Below are positions 22,509-22,917 of a stretch of DNA of 22,917 bases, piece after piece. The position numbers were made by a program, and so were the translations under genes. The notes beneath the pieces were generated by a model, which was not told where the DNA came from, did no database searches, and saw nothing but the letters and a program-made list of their open reading frames with translations. The DNA comes from Oscillospiraceae bacterium (lineage in GTDB: Bacteria > Bacillota > Clostridia > Oscillospirales > Oscillospiraceae). The DNA lies in the NCBI GenBank assembly GCA_017557265.1, contig JAFZAM010000228.1, positions 1 through 22,917 on the forward strand. Reading direction: 5' to 3'. How positions within the stretch are numbered: the first letter of the stretch is position 1; every line of letters begins with the position of its first letter.

Positions 22509-22917
22509 ATGAGTAAGAAAAAGATACTTACCATCGCCCTCTGCGTCGCGCTCGTCGCCGCGCTCGTGATCGGCGGATCTATCGCATACTTCACCGATAA
22601 GACTCAGACTGAGACTAACGTCTTCACGCTTGGTAAGGTTGACATCAGCCTGGCTGAGCCCAAATGGGATCCCGAGGCTGAGCACACTGTGATGCCCGGC
22701 ACGTTCTATGATAAAGACCCGACTATAACTGTTGAAGATGGCAGTGAAGACTGCTGGGTTTTCGTGGAACTTGAGTTCTCCCGCTACGTCCCCATGATTC
22801 AGTACCTCCAGAACACAGTTGATGGTTTTGCTACCATGACTCCGATTCAGCAGACTGTAGCCCTTACTGACAGATTCCTGGTTGATTTTGAGAACGAGAA
22901 TTGGAAAATCATGAATC
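22509..22917 (+). CDS. TasA/camelysin-like exported protein with SipW-type signal peptide, 2 (3' end outside window)
   Basis: An open frame of 136 codons from the ATG at 22509, running off the window with no stop. The N-terminus is again SipW-type: MSKKK, a hydrophobic core, GGSIAYFTDKT, then TNVFTLGKVDISLAEP. The mature part has PGTFYDKDPTITVEDGSEDCWVFVELE, collinear with the first protein. It is related but clearly diverged, with an extra segment YVPMIQYLQNTVDGF. RBS AAAGGAG, 43 nt after the first TasA-like gene, so it is probably in the same operon and a second substrate of the SipW enzyme. It could be a minor fibre subunit or anchor, by analogy with TasA/TapA. This analogy is inference. 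Confidence 0.88.
   Translation, partial: MSKKKILTIALCVALVAALVIGGSIAYFTDKTQTETNVFTLGKVDISLAEPKWDPEAEHTVMPGTFYDKDPTITVEDGSEDCWVFVELEFSRYVPMIQYLQNTVDGFATMTPIQQTVALTDRFLVDFENENWKIMN

Overview
The window looks like chromosome from a GC-rich anaerobic Clostridia-type Firmicute. The evidence for this is a ribonuclease M5-type Toprim protein, a SipW-type signal peptidase with SipW-cognate exported proteins, a c-di-GMP-I riboswitch, a glycyl radical enzyme with its activase, rubrerythrin, and strong AAGGAGG-like ribosome binding sites. Lineage below class cannot be decided from this piece. No tRNA, rRNA, CRISPR array, IS element or prophage was seen.

Region 1 (1-7956, + strand) is housekeeping: the 3' part of alaS, a HIT-family protein, a ComEC/Rec2-type DNA uptake channel, holA (DNA polymerase III delta) and an RNase M5-like Toprim protein, closely packed with good RBSs. 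A strong extended -10 promoter then starts nrdR plus an AlkZ-related protein, closed by a bidirectional terminator at 7924-7956.

Region 2 (7972-17771) is built around a glycyl radical enzyme (GRE) of unknown substrate. A 130-bp divergent promoter region (11928-12057) holds two good back-to-back promoters and a 7-bp inverted repeat spanning the space between them. Rightward: the GRE, two tandem MoaF-like paralogues and a MATE exporter, ending at a terminator (17740-17771). Leftward: the radical-SAM GRE activase, a CoA-disulfide reductase/rhodanese fusion, rubrerythrin and a free-standing B3/B4 protein, with 19-25 nt gaps. The layout suggests one regulator controls both a radical-based conversion and the thiol and peroxide defence that an oxygen-sensitive glycyl radical would need. 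The reaction catalysed is not identifiable from sequence alone.

Region 3 (17784-20575, - strand) holds two separately promoted genes: an FAD-dependent oxidoreductase, and a uroporphyrinogen-decarboxylase-fold protein with an H-S-D motif in place of the usual H-x-C zinc site. A long hairpin terminator lies between them.

Region 4 (20580-22917, + strand) is a c-di-GMP-responsive surface-protein module. It has a consensus promoter (TTGACA-17-TATTAT), a GEMM-I (c-di-GMP-I) riboswitch, a 449-nt leader with further hairpins, a SipW-type signal peptidase, then two TasA/camelysin-like proteins with SipW-type signal peptides. The second runs off the window. The layout implies that c-di-GMP gates production of both a dedicated signal peptidase and its fibre or matrix substrates.
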